Positions 1 to 9,374 of a stretch of 64,000 nucleotides of DNA are shown piece by piece. Positions within the stretch are counted from its first letter, which is position 1. Each line of letters begins with the position of its first letter. Location: the NCBI RefSeq assembly GCF_022662335.1, contig NZ_JAKNQJ010000006.1, forward strand, positions 1 through 64,000, written 5' to 3'. A program made the position numbers and the translations under genes. The notes under the pieces are model-generated. The model did not search any database and had not been told where the DNA came from. It saw only the letters and a list, made by a program, of their open reading frames with translations. The DNA is from Sphingomonas sp. CROZ-RG-20F-R02-07. GTDB lineage: Bacteria; Pseudomonadota; Alphaproteobacteria; Sphingomonadales; Sphingomonadaceae.

Positions 1-1
1 C

Positions 2-76
2 TGGAGCGGGCGAAGGGATTCGAACCCTCGACCCCAACCTTGGCAAGGTTGTGCTCTACCCCTGAGCTACGCCCGC
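2..76 (-). tRNA. tRNA-Gly, anticodon GCC
   Basis: Read on the minus strand, a 7-bp acceptor stem (GCGGGCG with CGCCCGC) closes a complete cloverleaf. The anticodon stem CAACC/GGTTG encloses the loop TTGCCAA, so the anticodon is GCC, which reads glycine codons. The T-loop TTCGAAT is present and the 3' CCA is encoded (positions 2-4). It stands alone, upstream of and divergent from the imuA-imuB-dnaE2 cassette. Confidence 0.96.
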
Positions 77-186
77 TCTGGCGTCACGAACCGGCGGACC
101 GGCTGGGTGAGGCGCGCTCTTAGCGTGGGGGTTCGGGGACGGCAACCCCTTGTCGTCACAATTCGCGCTTGGCGAATCCAGCATAA

Positions 187-201
187 GAACATTACAAGAA
201 C
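187..201 (+). promoter_or_regulatory. LexA (SOS) box upstream of imuA
   Basis: The sequence reads GAAC-N7-GAAC, ending 4 nt before the imuA start codon at 206. Its reverse complement is GTTC-N7-GTTC, the direct-repeat LexA operator typical of alphaproteobacteria. Repression by LexA and induction by DNA damage is the known behaviour of imuA-imuB-dnaE2 in Caulobacter. Here it is inferred from the exact match and the position. Confidence 0.85.
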
Positions 202-205
202 ATCG

Positions 206-967
206 ATGCGCGACTCGTCCGCCCTGATCGCCCGGTTGCGGCGTGTTGCCGCTGGCACCGGGCCCGCGCAAGCCGATCCGCGGCCGATGGATGCGTGGCT
301 GGCGGGCGGGCTGCATCCAGCGCAGCTTCACGAGATCCATGCCGCCGAGGCGAACGACGGCGCGGCGGTGGCGGGGTTCGCGGTGGCGCTGGCGCTCGCC
401 GCGGGCGCAACGCCCTTGTTGTGGCTGCGCACGCGCGCCGCTGAACGCCAGGGCGGCCGGCTGCACGCGACCGGCTTGTTCGAAATGGGCCTGTCGCCCC
501 ATGCGCTGGTGCTGGCGGTGGTGGAGGACGAGGCGGCGCTGCTGCGCGCCGCCGCCGATGGCGCGCGCTGCGCCGGGCTTGGCACGCTGCTGGTGGAGGC
601 ATGGGGTCCCGCGCCGGGCCTCGACCTGACCGCGACGCGGCGGCTGATGCTGGCGGCGGAGGCCTCGGGCGTGGCGGTGCTGGTGCTGCGCGTGGGCGCC
701 GGAGGGGGCGCGAGTGCGGCGGCGAGTCGCTGGTCGGTGTCGGCCAGCCCCTCGGCGGCGCTGGAGGCCGATGCGCCGGGCCGGCCGGCCTTCGACGTGG
801 AATGTGTGCGCCGGCGCGGCGGCCCGGCCGGGCAGCGCTGGTGCGTGGAGTGGAACCGTGACGACCGATGCTTCGATCCCGCGCCGCTATCTGGCGCTCG
901 TCTTCCCCTGGCTCCCCGTGGAGCGGCTGCGCAACACCCGCGCGCACCTGTTCGCCGGACGGGATGA
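206..967 (+). CDS. imuA: ImuA, RecA-like translesion mutagenesis factor
   Basis: This 253-residue protein is the first gene of the imuA-imuB-dnaE2 cassette, whose products carry out damage-induced mutagenic lesion bypass. It has the divergent RecA/SulA-like fold pattern of ImuA, with a Gly/Ala-rich core and no good Walker A motif. The ATG at 206 follows directly after the LexA box at 187-201. A further-upstream in-frame ATG at 107 would place the LexA box inside the gene, so it was rejected. Its last 110 nt overlap imuB in another reading frame. The family assignment rests on the neighbours as much as on the sequence, because ImuA is poorly conserved. Confidence 0.85.
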   Translation: MRDSSALIARLRRVAAGTGPAQADPRPMDAWLAGGLHPAQLHEIHAAEANDGAAVAGFAVALALAAGATPLLWLRTRAAERQGGRLHATGLFEMGLSPHALVLAVVEDEAALLRAAADGARCAGLGTLLVEAWGPAPGLDLTATRRLMLAAEASGVAVLVLRVGAGGGASAAASRWSVSASPSAALEADAPGRPAFDVECVRRRGGPAGQRWCVEWNRDDRCFDPAPLSGARLPLAPRGAAAQHPRAPVRRTG

Positions 968-2459
968 GGCGCCGCTGGCCTTCACCCATGCCGTCTCCGG
1001 CGGGATCCGGCTGGCCGCGCTCGATCGCAGCGCGGTGCAGGCGGGGCTGACCGTGGGGCTGACGCTGGCCGACGCGCGCGCGCGCGTCCCCGAGCTGGAG
1101 GTGTTCCCGCACGATCCGCATGCCGATCTCGACTGGCTGGAACGGCTGGCGGACGGGTGCATCCGCTACACCCCGCTGGTGGCGCTCGATCCGCCCGACG
1201 CGCTGGTGCTCGACATCGCCGGTTGCATCCACGCCTTCGATGGCGAGCGGCGGCTGGCGGCGGATGCGGAGGCGCGCATGGCGCGGCGCGGGGTGGCCGT
1301 GCGCCATGCGTTCGGCGACGGCCCCGCCGCCGCGCTGGCGCTTGCCCGCCATGCCGGCGCGCCCGCGCCCGACGAGCGCGGCGCGATCCGGCGGCTGCCG
1401 GTGGTGGCGCTGGGGCTGGATGACGAGGCCACCACCGCGCTGGTGCGCGCCGGGCTGAAGACGGTGGGCGACGTGATGGCGCGGCCGATGGCGGGGCTGG
1501 CCGCGCGATTCGGCGCCGAGGCGGCGACCGCGGTGCGCCGGCTGAGCGGCGAGGCGAAGATGGCGATCAGCCCGCGCCGCGTCGCGCCGCCGATCGGGGT
1601 GGAGCGCCGGTTCGCCGAGCCGATCGGCCGCACGGATTATGCGCTGGACGTGCTGGGCGAACTGGTCGGCGAGGCCGCGGTGCTGCTCGAACGGCGCCGC
1701 CAGGGCGGTCGCCGCTGGGAAGCGCGGCTCTACCGCGCCGATGGCCAGGTGCAGCGGCTGCGAATCGAGACGGGCGCGCCGACGCGGGACGCCGCGGTGC
1801 TGCTGCGGCTGTTCCGCGAGCGGATCGACGGGCTGGCCGATCCGCTCGATCCGGGCTTCGGCTACGACCTCATCCGCCTCGACGTCGCCCTGGCCGAGGC
1901 GCTCGACGCGAGCCAGTTGAAGCTGGAGGGCGGCACCGCGGAGGGGGGCGAGCGGGGCGACAAGGGCGCCCGGGGCGAGCGCGGCGACGTCACCGCGCTG
2001 GTCGACCGCCTCACCACCCGGCTCGGGCGCGGCCAGGTGCGCCGTTTCGCGCCGCGCGCCAGCCATATTCCCGAACAGGCCGAGCTGATGCTGCCCGCCG
2101 CCGATCCGGTCGCGAGTGGCGCGGCGCCCACCGCCTGGCCCGAGCCGCAGGCGGGCGAGCCCCCGCTGCGGCCGATCTACCTCTTCGATCCGCCGCAGCC
2201 GATCGAGGCGGTGATGGCCGAGGTGCCCGACGGGCCGCCGCACCGCTTCCGCTGGCGGCGCAACCTGCACGAGGTGGCGCGCGCCGAGGGGCCCGAGCGG
2301 ATCGCGGGGGAATGGTGGCGCGTCCATGATCGCGCCATCCCGACGCGCGATTATTTCCGCATCGAGGATCAGCGCGGCCGCCGCTTCTGGATCTTCCGCC
2401 ACGGCCTTTACAGCGAGGCGGAACATCCGCGCTGGTATGTCCACGGGCTGTTCGCGTGA
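858..2459 (+). CDS. imuB: ImuB, catalytically dead Y-family polymerase-like protein
   Basis: This 533-residue protein belongs to the UmuC/DinB (Y-family) superfamily and acts as the hub of the ImuA-ImuB-DnaE2 mutasome. The N-terminal strand reads YLALVFPWLPVERL, where active polymerases have a metal-binding Asp (as in DVDAFF), so the acidic active site is missing, as in known ImuB proteins. A QLKLEG segment near residues 353-358 sits where the beta-clamp-binding motif is expected. The GTG start at 858 has a GGAG 7 nt upstream and lies within imuA. The next gene, dnaE2, begins 214 nt downstream, after a repeat-rich gap. Confidence 0.9.
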   Translation: MTTDASIPRRYLALVFPWLPVERLRNTRAHLFAGRDEAPLAFTHAVSGGIRLAALDRSAVQAGLTVGLTLADARARVPELEVFPHDPHADLDWLERLADGCIRYTPLVALDPPDALVLDIAGCIHAFDGERRLAADAEARMARRGVAVRHAFGDGPAAALALARHAGAPAPDERGAIRRLPVVALGLDDEATTALVRAGLKTVGDVMARPMAGLAARFGAEAATAVRRLSGEAKMAISPRRVAPPIGVERRFAEPIGRTDYALDVLGELVGEAAVLLERRRQGGRRWEARLYRADGQVQRLRIETGAPTRDAAVLLRLFRERIDGLADPLDPGFGYDLIRLDVALAEALDASQLKLEGGTAEGGERGDKGARGERGDVTALVDRLTTRLGRGQVRRFAPRASHIPEQAELMLPAADPVASGAAPTAWPEPQAGEPPLRPIYLFDPPQPIEAVMAEVPDGPPHRFRWRRNLHEVARAEGPERIAGEWWRVHDRAIPTRDYFRIEDQRGRRFWIFRHGLYSEAEHPRWYVHGLFA

Positions 2460-2673
2460 TTCGCGGTGACCGGTCTCACGAGACGCGAAGACGGGATGCT
2501 CGCGCGGAGGCGCGAAGGACGTCGAGAGGCTGCGAACGGGGCGGCCTTCCGGCACGATCATCGGCAGTCCATCAGAGTTCGATGATGGGGCCACGACGGG
2601 GCTGCGGGCGCAACGCCTCCGCGTCCTCCGCCTCTCCGCGCGCGCATCTCTTTGCGGCTTCGCGTGAACCCCG
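2460..2673. repeat. Degenerate copy of the CGCGGAGGCGCGGAG inverted repeat
   Basis: The imuB-dnaE2 gap holds a left arm near 2499-2520 (GCGCGGAGGCGCGAAGGA) and a right arm near 2609-2667 (GCCTCCGCGTCCTCCGCCTC, then TTCGCGTGAA). These match, with decay, the long inverted repeats at 7793-8046 and 62413-62533. The element fills the whole gap and its right arm ends just before the dnaE2 start. It might form a hairpin in the imuB-dnaE2 transcript. Confidence 0.55.
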
Positions 2674-5600
2674 ATGACCGACGAACCCGCCTTTGCCGAG
2701 CTGGTGGCGGCGACGAACTTCTCGTTCCTGGATGGCGCGTCGCACGCCACCGACATGGTGGCGCGCGCCGTCGAACTGGGTCTGGCCGGGATCGGGATCG
2801 CCGACCGCAACACCGTCGCCGGCGTGGTGCGCGCGCATCAGGCGCTCAAGAAGGCGCGCGCCGGGCTGCTGGGCGCCAGGCTGCCGCCGCTCGCCTTCCG
2901 GCTGGCAGTGGGCGCGCGCCTCGTCTTCGCCGACGGCACCCCCGACATCGTCGCCTATCCGGCGACGCGCTTCGGCTGGGGCCGGCTCACCCGGCTGCTC
3001 ACGCTCGGCAACCGGCGCGCGGAAAAGGGCGATTGTATCCTCGGCTTTGCGGATTTGTTTCGCCACGCCGAGGATCTGCTGCTGGTGGCGATGCCCGAGA
3101 GCACCGATCGAGGGGCGCGCGTCCGCGCGGTCGCCGCCAACGACGGCGCCGGCCCCCCGCCCCTGCCCCCGCTTCGCGACGGCACCCCGGCCACGCGCCT
3201 GGCGGAAACGCTCGCGCGGCTGCGGCAAGCCGCGCCCGGCCGCGTGTGGCTGGCCGCGACCATGCCGCATGCGGGGGGCGATCGGCGCCGCCTCGCCCGG
3301 CTGGGTGCGGTGGCGGACGAGGCCGGGGTGCCGCTGCTCGCGACGGTCGACGCGCTTTACGCCTATGCCGAGGACCGGCCGCTCCACGACATCGTCACCT
3401 GCATCCGCGAGGGCACGACGATCCAGGGCGCGGGGCGCCGGCTGGCCGCGAACGGCGAGCGGCACTTGAAGGACGCCGCCGAAATCGCGCGGCTGTTCCG
3501 CGACCGGCCCGATGCCGTCGCGCAAAGCACCGGGCTGGCCGCGCGCATCGGCTTCGATCTCGATCAATTGCGCTACGAATATCCGCACGAGCCCGTGCCG
3601 TCCGGCTGGGATCCGCAGGACTGGCTCGAACATATCGTCTGGCAGACCGCGCTGGAGCGCTTCGACGACATGGTGCCCGAAAAGATGCGCGCGCTGCTGT
3701 TCGAGGAGTTCCACCTCATCCGTGATCGCAAGTACGCCTATTATTTCCTCACCGTCCATGACGTGGTGCGGTTCGCGCGCGCGCAGAAGCCCCCGATCCT
3801 GTGCCAGGGGCGCGGGTCGGCGGCCAATTCGGTGGTGTGTTTCCTGCTGGGCGTCACCTCGGTCGATCCGATGAAATACGATCTGCTCTTCTCGCGCTTC
3901 GTATCGGCGGAGCGCGACGAGCCGCCCGATATCGACGTGGATTTCGAACATGAGCGGCGCGAGGAGGTGATGCAGTATATCTATCGCCGCTATGGCCGCC
4001 ACCGCGCGGCGATCGCGGCGACCGTGATCCATTATCGCGCGCGCAGCACCGTGCGCGAGGTCGGCCACGCGCTGGGGCTGACCGACGACGTGACGCAGCG
4101 GCTGACGAGCACCGTATGGGGCAGCTTCTCGCGCCGGTTCGAGGAACAACGCTTCGCGCAGGCGGGCTATGACGTCGCCAATCCCGAGATCGCGCGGCTG
4201 CGGATGCTGGTCGATCGGCTGATCGAATTTCCGCGCCATCTCTCCCAGCATGTCGGCGGGTTCGTCCTCACCCAGAACCGGCTCGACGAGACCGTGCCGA
4301 TCCACAACGGCGCGATGAAGGACCGGACGTTCATCGAATGGGACAAGGACGATATCGACGCGCTCGGCCTGATGAAGGTCGATATCCTCGCGCTCGGCAT
4401 GCTGACGTGCATCCGCAAGAGCTTCGACCTGATGCGTCAGCACGGGCTCGGCGATCACGCGCTCGACACGATCGCCGTCGCCGAACATCCCGCCGTGTAC
4501 GACATGCTATGCAAGGGCGACAGTATCGGCGTGTTCCAGGTGGAGAGCCGTGCGCAGATCAACATGCTGCCGCGCCTCAAGCCCCGCAAGCTCTACGATC
4601 TGGTGGTGCAGGTCGCGATCGTGCGGCCGGGGCCGATCGAGGGCGACATGGTCCATCCCTATCTGCGCCGCCGTTCGGGCAAGGAGCCGGTGGAGTTCCC
4701 CTCGCCCGATCCGCGCTTCGGGCCGCCCGACGAGCTGCGCCAATTGCTGCGCTTCACCTATGGCGTGCCGCTGTTCCAGGAACAGGCGATGAAGCTGGCG
4801 ATCGTCGCCGCCGGCTTTACGCCGGACGAGGCCAACCAGCTCCGCAAGGCGATGGCGACGTTTCGCCATGTCGGCGGGATGGAGAACTTCCAGGCCAAGC
4901 TCGTCGGCGGCATGGTCCGGCGCGGCTACACCGCCGAATTCGCCGAACGCTGCTTCAAGCAGATCGAGGGCTTCGGCTCCTATGGCTTTCCCGAAAGCCA
5001 TGCGCTGAGCTTCGCGCGGCTCGTCTATGTCTCCGCCTGGATCAAATGCTTCCACCCCGCGGTGTTCGGCTGTGCGATCCTCAATTCGCAGCCGATGGGC
5101 TTCTACGCGCCCGCGCAACTGGTGCGCGATGCGCGCGAGCACGGCGTGGAGGTGCGGCCGGTGGACGTGAACGCAAGCCGGTGGGACAACCTCTTGGAGG
5201 ACGATCCGCTCGCCATCAGGCTCGGCTTTCGCCAGGTCGAGGGCTTCCGCACGGACTGGGCGACCGCGATCGTCGCCCATGCGCCCTATGCCACGATCGA
5301 ACAGCTCGCCGTGCACGTGCCCGAACGCGCGCTGCGGCTGCTGGCGGATGCGGATTCGTTCCGCTCGATCGGGCAGGATCGGCGCCAGGCCTTGTGGGAG
5401 GTGCGGCGCACCCCGCCGCGGCAACTCGCGCTGTTCGCCGCGGCGCAAGCGCCCGAACTCGCGCACGAAGCCGATCCGCCCCTGCCGCCGATGCCGCTCA
5501 GCGAACAGGTCGCCACCGATTACCAGACGACACGACTGTCGCTGAAGGAACATCCCATGACGTTCCTGCGCCCGCTCTTCGCCGCCGAGGGGATCCTGTC

Positions 5601-6024
5601 GAGTGCGCAGGCGAACGAAACGAAGGACGGTTGCCGGGCGCGAGTCGCCGGGATCGTCCTCGTCCGCCAGCGGCCGGGCAAGGGCAACGCGATCTTCGTG
5701 ACGATCGAGGACGAGACCGGGATCACCAACGGCCTGATCTGGGCGCGCGATTTCGAGGCGAACCGGCGCGCGGTGATGGCCTCGCGCCTCATGGTGCTGG
5801 AGGGCACGATCCAGCGCAGCGACGAGGGCGTCACGCATCTGATGACCGTCCGCGTGCAGGATCGCAGCGCCGAGCTGGCGCGGCTGTCGAACGACCGTGC
5901 GCTGGAGCCGCCGATCGCGCCCGCCGATGCGGTGCTCAAGCCCGTCCCTACGCGCTCGCGCGACCCGCGCCACGGTCATCCGCGCGACGTGCGCGTCCTG
6001 CCCAGATCACGGGACTTCCATTAA
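2674..6024 (+). CDS. dnaE2: Error-prone DNA polymerase III alpha subunit DnaE2
   Basis: This 1116-residue C-family polymerase extends damaged templates in the SOS mutasome with ImuA and ImuB. An N-terminal PHP domain is followed by the Pol III alpha palm, with the catalytic motif PDIDVDFEHER near residue 418 and the third acidic residue in the MKVDILALG segment. A helix-hairpin-helix region and a C-terminal OB fold (segment IFVTIEDETG) follow. It is shorter than replicative DnaE1 (about 1160 residues), as usual for DnaE2. It probably shares the LexA-controlled transcript of imuAB, although the 214-nt repeat gap could hold its own promoter. Confidence 0.96.
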   Translation: MTDEPAFAELVAATNFSFLDGASHATDMVARAVELGLAGIGIADRNTVAGVVRAHQALKKARAGLLGARLPPLAFRLAVGARLVFADGTPDIVAYPATRFGWGRLTRLLTLGNRRAEKGDCILGFADLFRHAEDLLLVAMPESTDRGARVRAVAANDGAGPPPLPPLRDGTPATRLAETLARLRQAAPGRVWLAATMPHAGGDRRRLARLGAVADEAGVPLLATVDALYAYAEDRPLHDIVTCIREGTTIQGAGRRLAANGERHLKDAAEIARLFRDRPDAVAQSTGLAARIGFDLDQLRYEYPHEPVPSGWDPQDWLEHIVWQTALERFDDMVPEKMRALLFEEFHLIRDRKYAYYFLTVHDVVRFARAQKPPILCQGRGSAANSVVCFLLGVTSVDPMKYDLLFSRFVSAERDEPPDIDVDFEHERREEVMQYIYRRYGRHRAAIAATVIHYRARSTVREVGHALGLTDDVTQRLTSTVWGSFSRRFEEQRFAQAGYDVANPEIARLRMLVDRLIEFPRHLSQHVGGFVLTQNRLDETVPIHNGAMKDRTFIEWDKDDIDALGLMKVDILALGMLTCIRKSFDLMRQHGLGDHALDTIAVAEHPAVYDMLCKGDSIGVFQVESRAQINMLPRLKPRKLYDLVVQVAIVRPGPIEGDMVHPYLRRRSGKEPVEFPSPDPRFGPPDELRQLLRFTYGVPLFQEQAMKLAIVAAGFTPDEANQLRKAMATFRHVGGMENFQAKLVGGMVRRGYTAEFAERCFKQIEGFGSYGFPESHALSFARLVYVSAWIKCFHPAVFGCAILNSQPMGFYAPAQLVRDAREHGVEVRPVDVNASRWDNLLEDDPLAIRLGFRQVEGFRTDWATAIVAHAPYATIEQLAVHVPERALRLLADADSFRSIGQDRRQALWEVRRTPPRQLALFAAAQAPELAHEADPPLPPMPLSEQVATDYQTTRLSLKEHPMTFLRPLFAAEGILSSAQANETKDGCRARVAGIVLVRQRPGKGNAIFVTIEDETGITNGLIWARDFEANRRAVMASRLMVLEGTIQRSDEGVTHLMTVRVQDRSAELARLSNDRALEPPIAPADAVLKPVPTRSRDPRHGHPRDVRVLPRSRDFH

Positions 6025-6071
6025 CCGTGCCGCCGCCCCAGATAGGGCGCGCCGAACAACGGGAGCATCAC

Positions 6072-6983
6072 TTGGCCACGCTTGGAATGTCACCTGCCCA
6101 GAAGGACGCGGTCGAGGCGTTTCGCCGCGACGTCGTCGAACCGTCGATGGCCGCGCTGGTCGTCATCGATTTCTGGGCGGAATGGTGCGGGCCGTGCAAG
6201 GCGCTGACGCCGCTCCTCGAAAAGGTCTGCGCCGATTATGCCGACAAGGGCGTCGTGCTGGCGAAGGTCGATACCGATAAGAACCAGTTCATCGCCGCGC
6301 AATTCCAGATCAAGTCGATCCCGACGGTCTATGCGATGTTCCAGGGGCAGCTCGTCGCCGATCTGACGAGCGCGCGGACCGAATCACAGCTCCGCACGAT
6401 GCTCGACCAGATCCTGAAGCAATTGCCGATCCCCTCTGCAGCAGCCGACACCGCCGCCGAGATCGAGCCGCTGATCGCGATGGGCGAAGAGGTGCTCGCG
6501 GGCGGCGATTTCGAGCGCGCGCTGTCGATCTTCCGCCAGGTTGCTGAAATCGCGCCCGACAGCCCGCAGGTCCATTCGGGCTTCGTCCGCGCGCTCGTCG
6601 CGGGCGGCGAGCTGGACGAGGCGGAGGCCTGGCTCGGCGAGCTCGATCCCGCCATCGCCGCCGATCCGGCGATCGAACGCGCGCGCGCCGCGCTCGATCT
6701 GGCGAAGAGCGCCGCACCGGTGGACGACCTGTCGGGCCTCGCCGCCGAAGTCGCGGCCCATCCCGACGATCTCGATGCGCGCTTCCGTCTGGCGGGCGGG
6801 CAGATGGCCGCAGGCGACCGCGACGCGGCGGCCGATTCGCTGCTCGTGATCATCGCCCGGGATCGCGACTGGAACGACGGCGCGGCGCGCGCGCAACTGC
6901 TGAAACTGTTCGACGTCGTGGGGCTGATGGACCCCTGGGTGTCGGCGCAGCGCCGCCGCCTCTCCGCGATCCTCTTTGGATGA
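6072..6983 (+). CDS. Thioredoxin/TPR co-chaperone (CnoX/YbbN-like)
   Basis: This 303-residue protein has an N-terminal thioredoxin domain with a WCGPC active site at residues 38-42 and a cis-Pro loop ([10 protein letters not shown]). Helical tetratricopeptide-like repeats follow, with the YbbN/CnoX layout. That family holds unfolded proteins and passes them to GroEL or DnaK. The TTG start at 6072 is preferred because GGGAG lies 6 nt upstream, while the ATG at 6087 has no suitable ribosome-binding site. Its stop overlaps the ATG of the LON-domain gene, so the two are likely co-translated. Confidence 0.88.
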   Translation: MATLGMSPAQKDAVEAFRRDVVEPSMAALVVIDFWAEWCGPCKALTPLLEKVCADYADKGVVLAKVDTDKNQFIAAQFQIKSIPTVYAMFQGQLVADLTSARTESQLRTMLDQILKQLPIPSAAADTAAEIEPLIAMGEEVLAGGDFERALSIFRQVAEIAPDSPQVHSGFVRALVAGGELDEAEAWLGELDPAIAADPAIERARAALDLAKSAAPVDDLSGLAAEVAAHPDDLDARFRLAGGQMAAGDRDAAADSLLVIIARDRDWNDGAARAQLLKLFDVVGLMDPWVSAQRRRLSAILFG

Positions 6984-7600
6984 CCACGCGGCTGTCGATC
7001 TTTCCGCTGCCGGGCGCGCTGCTGTTTCCCGGCATGCACCTGCCGCTGCACATCTTCGAGCCGCGCTACCGCGCCATGATCTCGGATGCGATGGCGCGCG
7101 ACCGGCGGATCGGCATGGTCCAACCGCGGCCCACCGCGGTGGCCAAGGGCTCGGTCCCGCCGCTGTTCGACCTGGGCTGTGTCGGGCGGATCGCCGAGGT
7201 GGAGGCGATGGACGATGGCCGCTACAATGTGATCCTGGAGGGCGTCGCGCTGTTCCGCATCGTCCGCGAGCTCGATGTGACCACCGCCTTTCGGCAGGTG
7301 GAGGCCGACTTGCTGCCGGTCGGCGCCGACGAGACGCTGTCGCTCGGCATGCGCGCCTCGCTGGAAATGGAATCGCGCCGGTTCGCCGAGGCGCAGGGCT
7401 ATGCGGTCGATTGGGATTCGGTCGCGCGGCTGGACGACGAGGCGCTGGTCAACGGCATCGCGCAGATCGCGCCGTTCGATTCGGCAGCCAAACAGGCGCT
7501 GCTCGAGGCCGAGGGGATCGAGGCGCGCGCCGAGCTGATCGTCCAGCTCATGCAGTTCTTCGGCCGCCACGACGGCGAAGATCGGGTGACGCTGCAATGA
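6980..7600 (+). CDS. LON peptidase substrate-binding domain protein
   Basis: This 206-residue protein is made only of the LON N-terminal domain (starting [24 protein letters not shown]). It lacks the AAA+ and Ser-Lys protease domains of Lon. Stand-alone LON-N proteins are common in proteobacteria and their role is not settled; binding unfolded or damaged protein is the usual proposal. It overlaps the upstream thioredoxin/TPR gene and the downstream Trm112-like gene by 4 nt each, which suggests one operon linked to protein quality control. Confidence 0.9.
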   Translation: MTTRLSIFPLPGALLFPGMHLPLHIFEPRYRAMISDAMARDRRIGMVQPRPTAVAKGSVPPLFDLGCVGRIAEVEAMDDGRYNVILEGVALFRIVRELDVTTAFRQVEADLLPVGADETLSLGMRASLEMESRRFAEAQGYAVDWDSVARLDDEALVNGIAQIAPFDSAAKQALLEAEGIEARAELIVQLMQFFGRHDGEDRVTLQ

Positions 7601-7761
7601 TCGACGCGTGGCTGCTCGAACGCCTCGTCTGCCCGGTGACGCGCACGCCTTTGCGCTATGACGAAGCGGCGCAGGAACTGGTGTCGGACGCCGCGGGGCT
7701 CGCCTATCCGGTGCGCGACGGCGTTCCCGTCATGCTGGTCGAGGAAGCGCGGCGCCTCTGA
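7597..7761 (+). CDS. Trm112-like UPF0434 zinc-ribbon protein
   Basis: This 54-residue protein matches the Trm112/YcaR family: it begins [14 protein letters not shown] and ends with the family's IPVML-like segment ([12 protein letters not shown]). The second Cys pair is missing, as in many bacterial YcaR proteins. Trm112 proteins partner methyltransferases; the bacterial role is not established. The ATG overlaps the stop of the LON-domain gene, so it is the last gene of the 6072-7761 operon. Confidence 0.85.
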   Translation: MIDAWLLERLVCPVTRTPLRYDEAAQELVSDAAGLAYPVRDGVPVMLVEEARRL

Positions 7762-7792
7762 TCGCTGGCCGGTGCGCGGTTCGAAGGAGAGG

Positions 7793-8046
7793 TTTACGCG
7801 GAGGCGCAAAGGGCGCGGAGCGAAAGACGGTCGCGGGAGCAGCTCTTGAAGCTTGACCCATCCGTTCGTGCCGAGCTTGTCGAAGCACGCTTTCCGCAAT
7901 CGAAATCCGCACGCGGAACAGGCCCTTCGACAAGCTCAGGGCGAACGGTGGCGAGCGGGATCCTCATGATTTCCGTCGCCAGGCGTAAAACACGCCTGCG
8001 CTGCCACACGCGAATCATCTCTGCGCCCTCCGCGCCTCCGCGTGAA
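7793..8046. repeat. Nested intergenic inverted repeats (two families)
   Basis: The outer arms, 7793-7820 and 8019-8046, form a 28-bp inverted repeat with 4 mismatches, all transitions. The inner arms, 7862-7889 and 7923-7948, belong to the CTTCGACAAGCTCAG family and are also inverted. A perfect 7-bp hairpin (CAGGCGT/ACGCCTG) lies at 7980-7998. The whole element fills the convergent gap between the Trm112-like gene and the UbiH-type gene. It looks like one REP-type element inserted within another, and could act as a two-way transcription stop. Confidence 0.75.
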
Positions 8047-8053
8047 CTCCCCC

Positions 8054-9268
8054 TTAGATCGCCAGCCCCTGCAGCAGCCGCGGCAGATCGCCGCTTTCGC
8101 CGCGCGCCTCGGCCATGAAGCGGTTCTTGAGCGGCGGGATCGCGTTCACTGCCGAGATGCCGAACCGCCGCACCGCGCTCGCCGTCCGCCCGCGCACACC
8201 GAACAGCCGGGTGAGCGTGTCGGTCGCCGCCGCCACCATGAAGGTATCGAGCCCGCGCCAGCGCTGGTAGCGCGCGAGCAAGGCCGCATCGCCCAGGTCG
8301 AGCCCGGTGCGCTTGCCCTCGACCAGCACTTCGGCGAGCGTCGCCACGTCGCGAAAGCCAAGGTTAAGCCCCTGCCCCGCGATCGGATGGATGCCGTGCG
8401 CCGCGTCGCCCACCAGAGCGAGTCGTTCGTCCACGATCCGTGCCGCATGATGGAAGCCGAGCGGATAGCTCGCGCGCGGGCTCGCCCCCGACAGAGCGCC
8501 GAGAAAGCCGCCCATCCGCTTTTCCGCCTCGGCCAGGAAGCCGCGATCCCCGAGCTTCATCATGCCGGCCGCGTCCCTCGCATCCACCGTCCACACGATC
8601 GCGGAGCGGTGCCCTGCGGCATCGTCGGGCAGCGGCAGCAGCGCGAAGGGGCCGGCGGGATAGAAGATCTCGAACGCGGTCTCTTCATGGGGGTGCTCGT
8701 GATGGAACGCGCCGACGATCGCGGCGTGGTCGTAGGACCAGCGCGCGACCGCGATCCCCGCCGCCTCGCGCGTGGGCGAATGGCGCCCCTCGGCCGCGAT
8801 CAGCAACGGCGCACGCACGACATCGCCCGAATCGAGCGTGGCCGTTACGCCCGCGGCGCCGCGATCGACCGCCACCGCGCGCGTCGTCATCCGCAGGTCG
8901 ATCCCCGGCGCCGCGGCCGCGGCCTCGTGCAGCGTGCGCCGCAACAGCCGATTCTCGTACATCACCCCCAGCGCGCCATCGCCCGCATCGGGTTCGAAAT
9001 CGAGCGCACCGGGCTCCAGCCCGTCACTCACCCGGATTGCGCGGATCGGGCAGCCTTTCCCCTCCAGCCGCGCGCCGACCCCGATCGCCTCCAGCATTCG
9101 CCCGCTGGCGCTCGCCACCGCCGACGCACGGCCGTCGAAGCCCGGCGCCAGCGTGACCTCGGGATCGGCGGGATCGATCACGGTCGCAGTCAGGCCGCTC
9201 GCATCGAGCGCCAGAGCGAGCGTCGCGCCGACCAGGCCGCCGCCGAGGATGATGACATCTGTGTCCAT
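8054..9268 (-). CDS. UbiH/UbiF/COQ6-family FAD-dependent hydroxylase
   Basis: This 404-residue class A flavoprotein monooxygenase probably hydroxylates the ring of a ubiquinone precursor. The N-terminal dinucleotide-binding motif is GGGLVGA, and the second FAD motif is LVGDAAHGIHPIAGQGLN, matching the UbiH/COQ6 family signature. Which ring position it modifies cannot be told from sequence, because alphaproteobacterial UbiL/UbiM/UbiH types differ mainly in specificity. It is transcribed alone, divergent from ftsK, with 106 bp between them. Confidence 0.9.
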   Translation of the reverse strand: MDTDVIILGGGLVGATLALALDASGLTATVIDPADPEVTLAPGFDGRASAVASASGRMLEAIGVGARLEGKGCPIRAIRVSDGLEPGALDFEPDAGDGALGVMYENRLLRRTLHEAAAAAPGIDLRMTTRAVAVDRGAAGVTATLDSGDVVRAPLLIAAEGRHSPTREAAGIAVARWSYDHAAIVGAFHHEHPHEETAFEIFYPAGPFALLPLPDDAAGHRSAIVWTVDARDAAGMMKLGDRGFLAEAEKRMGGFLGALSGASPRASYPLGFHHAARIVDERLALVGDAAHGIHPIAGQGLNLGFRDVATLAEVLVEGKRTGLDLGDAALLARYQRWRGLDTFMVAAATDTLTRLFGVRGRTASAVRRFGISAVNAIPPLKNRFMAEARGESGDLPRLLQGLAI

Positions 9269-9374
9269 CCGGCCGCTCTACGCGCGCAATGCCGCGCTGC
9301 CAACGCTCGCCGCCTTGACGCCGGGCGGATGGCCGGCGATGATCGTAGCTCATAGCAGGAACGGGATCAGGATC

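Noticed and set aside
192..2813. An 873-codon minus-strand frame opposite imuA-imuB.
   Set aside because: Compositionally biased shadow of two well-supported genes; no motif or start signal.
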